DNA from: Nocardioides oleivorans
GTDB lineage: Bacteria > Actinomycetota > Actinomycetes > Propionibacteriales > Nocardioidaceae
Assembly: GCF_004137255.1 (NCBI RefSeq)
Contig: NZ_SDWT01000001.1
Location: 1,178,001-1,242,000, forward strand
DNA length: 64,000 bases
Reading direction: 5' to 3'
The notes below the pieces were generated by a model. That model was not told where the DNA came from and made no database searches. It worked only from the letters and a program-made list of their open reading frames with translations. Shown in pieces: positions 62,474 to 64,000 of this stretch. Made by a program: the position numbers and the translations under genes. Position 1 is the first letter of the stretch, and each line of letters begins with the position of its first letter.

Positions 62474-64000
62474 ATGTCGTCGACCCGGGCTCGGCTCGTC
62501 ACCGGGGCGCTCGCCCTGGCCCTCCTCCCCACCACCGCGAGCGCGAGCGTCGCGACGCGCGGCGCCGACGTGCCCCCGCACCCGCCCTCGCCGCTGACCG
62601 GACTGCCCCGGGGCGTACCCCACGGCCAGGTGGTGCGGCTCGCCGACGGCGATCGCTACGAGGTCACCCGCTCGCAGGGCGGCCGGCAGATCCAGGGCCG
62701 CAGGTACGACGTCCAGACCGGGTCGTGGGGTGCACGCACCACGGTCTTCCGCGAGGCGGACCTGCGGTGCTGGAACGTCGTGGCGCGCGGTGCCGGGAGC
62801 GGGATCGCCGTGACGTTCGAGTGCGGACCCGCGCTGGTCGAGCCGGACGAGGGCAAGCCGTACGCCGCGGCGACCTCCGACGGGGTGCACTGGGACGCGC
62901 GACGGCTGCCCGGCTACGCCTGGCGTGATCCGGCGATCTCGCCCGCCGGCACCTGGGCGGCGTGGTCGCGAGGCCAGGACTACGTGACCTGGACCGCCGT
63001 CGGCGGCTTCGTGCAGCACCGGGCGTCCCGGTCGACCGGCCAGTTCGAGGACGCCCAGGCACCGGTCGTCACCGATGACGGCACCGTCACCATCGCCTGG
63101 TCCAGCTCGGCTGAGTGCACGGTGACCTTCGACGCCTATCCCGCCGCCGGCGGGTCCACGAGCCAGGTCGTCCAGGACGCGCGCGTGTGCGACGACTTCG
63201 CCACCAGTGTCGACGCGAGCACCGTGTTGCTGGGCGACACGGACGACCGCTGGAGCGTGACCCGGCTGACGCGGCCCGACGAGTCCTCCCCGTGGGCCGT
63301 GAGCAGGGTGGCGCCGCTCGACGCATCCGGACTGCTGACCGACGCCTTCGTGCCGGACTTCGCGCCCACACTCCTCGACGCCCCGGGCCGCCCGTTGGCG
63401 GTCATCGCCAACCTGGGCGACGACCTCGGCGTCCAGCTCTACGACCCGGCGAGCGAGTCCTGGCGAGCCCCGGTGCCGTTCCTCTCGCGCGCCGGCGGCA
63501 CGCGCTGCGTCTACGAGGACGACGCCACCGCTCGAGTCGGCTTCTACGCACTGACCCTGCGCTGTCGCGGAGGAGACCGACGGCTGGTGACCTCCCCGGA
63601 CGGCGCCGCCTGGCAGGCGCTGCCGCTGCGTGCCGGGCTGGTGGGGCTCGACGCTCGCGCCGACCTGGTCGCGGTGCCCGGTCGCAGGCGCATCGTGGTG
63701 CTCTCCCGCAACGGCGCGGCCACCGTGCCGGTCGGTGTCACCGGCCGCTGCGACGTCGTCCACCCGATCGGGCGTCGCTCGGTCCTCCGGGTCACCGCCA
63801 CCCGAGGCAGCGCCGGGTGGCCAGCACTCCTGCAGCGGTCGACGTCCGACGGCTGGCGGACGCTGCGGCGCCTCGACCTCCCGCACCAGGGCACCTGTCG
63901 CCGGGTCTTCTCCGGCGGGCTGTCGGGTGCCGACTTCCAGCTCAGCGGCGGAGGCCGGACGCTCGGGCTGCGGTTCGTCCGGCGCGACGGCCGCTGGGAC
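62474..64000 (+). CDS. Secreted protein of unknown function, truncated by window end
   Basis: Open for 509 codons from ATG 62474 to the right edge with no stop, so only part is visible. An N-terminal signal peptide (LVTGALALALLPTTASA) is followed by an all-beta-looking mature region with recurrent blade-like segments: SDGVHWDARRLPG, SPAGTWAAWSRG and SPDGAAWQALPLRA, each with an aromatic Trp. This suggests a beta-propeller or sialidase-like repeat fold, but no catalytic motif is certain. Cysteines are spaced through it. The third-position GC pattern is consistent throughout. Confidence 0.7.
   Translation, partial: MSSTRARLVTGALALALLPTTASASVATRGADVPPHPPSPLTGLPRGVPHGQVVRLADGDRYEVTRSQGGRQIQGRRYDVQTGSWGARTTVFREADLRCWNVVARGAGSGIAVTFECGPALVEPDEGKPYAAATSDGVHWDARRLPGYAWRDPAISPAGTWAAWSRGQDYVTWTAVGGFVQHRASRSTGQFEDAQAPVVTDDGTVTIAWSSSAECTVTFDAYPAAGGSTSQVVQDARVCDDFATSVDASTVLLGDTDDRWSVTRLTRPDESSPWAVSRVAPLDASGLLTDAFVPDFAPTLLDAPGRPLAVIANLGDDLGVQLYDPASESWRAPVPFLSRAGGTRCVYEDDATARVGFYALTLRCRGGDRRLVTSPDGAAWQALPLRAGLVGLDARADLVAVPGRRRIVVLSRNGAATVPVGVTGRCDVVHPIGRRSVLRVTATRGSAGWPALLQRSTSDGWRTLRRLDLPHQGTCRRVFSGGLSGADFQLSGGGRTLGLRFVRRDGRWD

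Overview
The window is very GC-rich and dense with translationally coupled genes. It has mycothiol/actinobacterial-type families, many GTG starts, many ATGA/GTGA gene overlaps and short or absent 5' leaders. This points to an actinobacterium, most likely Nocardioides or a close relative (inference from gene families and style; no rRNA is present). There is no tRNA, rRNA, insertion sequence, prophage or CRISPR array that I can support.

Left part (1-15.3 kb): the tail of a flavin monooxygenase, an alpha/beta hydrolase and a zinc alcohol dehydrogenase form a mymA-like operon on the plus strand. It faces a four-gene osmoprotectant (OpuB/ProU-type) ABC transporter on the minus strand. An eight-gene minus-strand operon follows, in transcription order: TetR regulator, TIGR03084 protein, AtuA-like protein, acyl-CoA dehydrogenase, SRPBCC protein, carboxyltransferase, biotin carboxylase/BCCP and a second acyl-CoA dehydrogenase. 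It looks like a branched or terpenoid acyl-CoA degradation pathway.

15.3-31.6 kb: an ABC exporter with a small membrane protein; a fadJ-thiolase beta-oxidation operon divergent from a MerR regulator and a Na+/H+ antiporter; then housekeeping-type oxidoreductases, a CPBP protease, a YbdK-type carboxylate-amine ligase, an LLM monooxygenase, an esterase, an SRPBCC protein and a DEAD-box RNA helicase.

31.6-44.4 kb: a five-gene beta-glucoside uptake operon (binding protein, two permeases, GH1 beta-glucosidase, LacI regulator) with two CebR-like operators. Next come a Baeyer-Villiger-type monooxygenase, an alpha-methylacyl-CoA racemase coupled to an amidotransferase, and a PadR-fadH-lipase operon. 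The racemase promoter carries the same 19-bp box, at the same distance from its start codon, as the thiolase promoter 19 kb away. This suggests a common (probably MerR) lipid regulon.

44.4-52.8 kb: a drug-type ABC-2 exporter, several small proteins, a secreted repeat protein, and a compact cassette of an EspC/WXG100-like small protein, a WXG-type protein with a C39-like cysteine peptidase domain, and a lipoprotein. The cassette looks like type VII secretion cargo with no secretion machinery nearby. It is the best candidate for something undescribed.

52.9-64 kb: UDP-glucose dehydrogenase converges on a four-gene minus-strand cluster (sulfotransferase-like protein and three glycosyltransferases), probably for a surface glycan. 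Copies of one short repeat element lie on both sides of that cluster. A GIY-YIG protein, a second GH1 enzyme, a pirin-like protein and a secreted protein cut by the window end complete the region.
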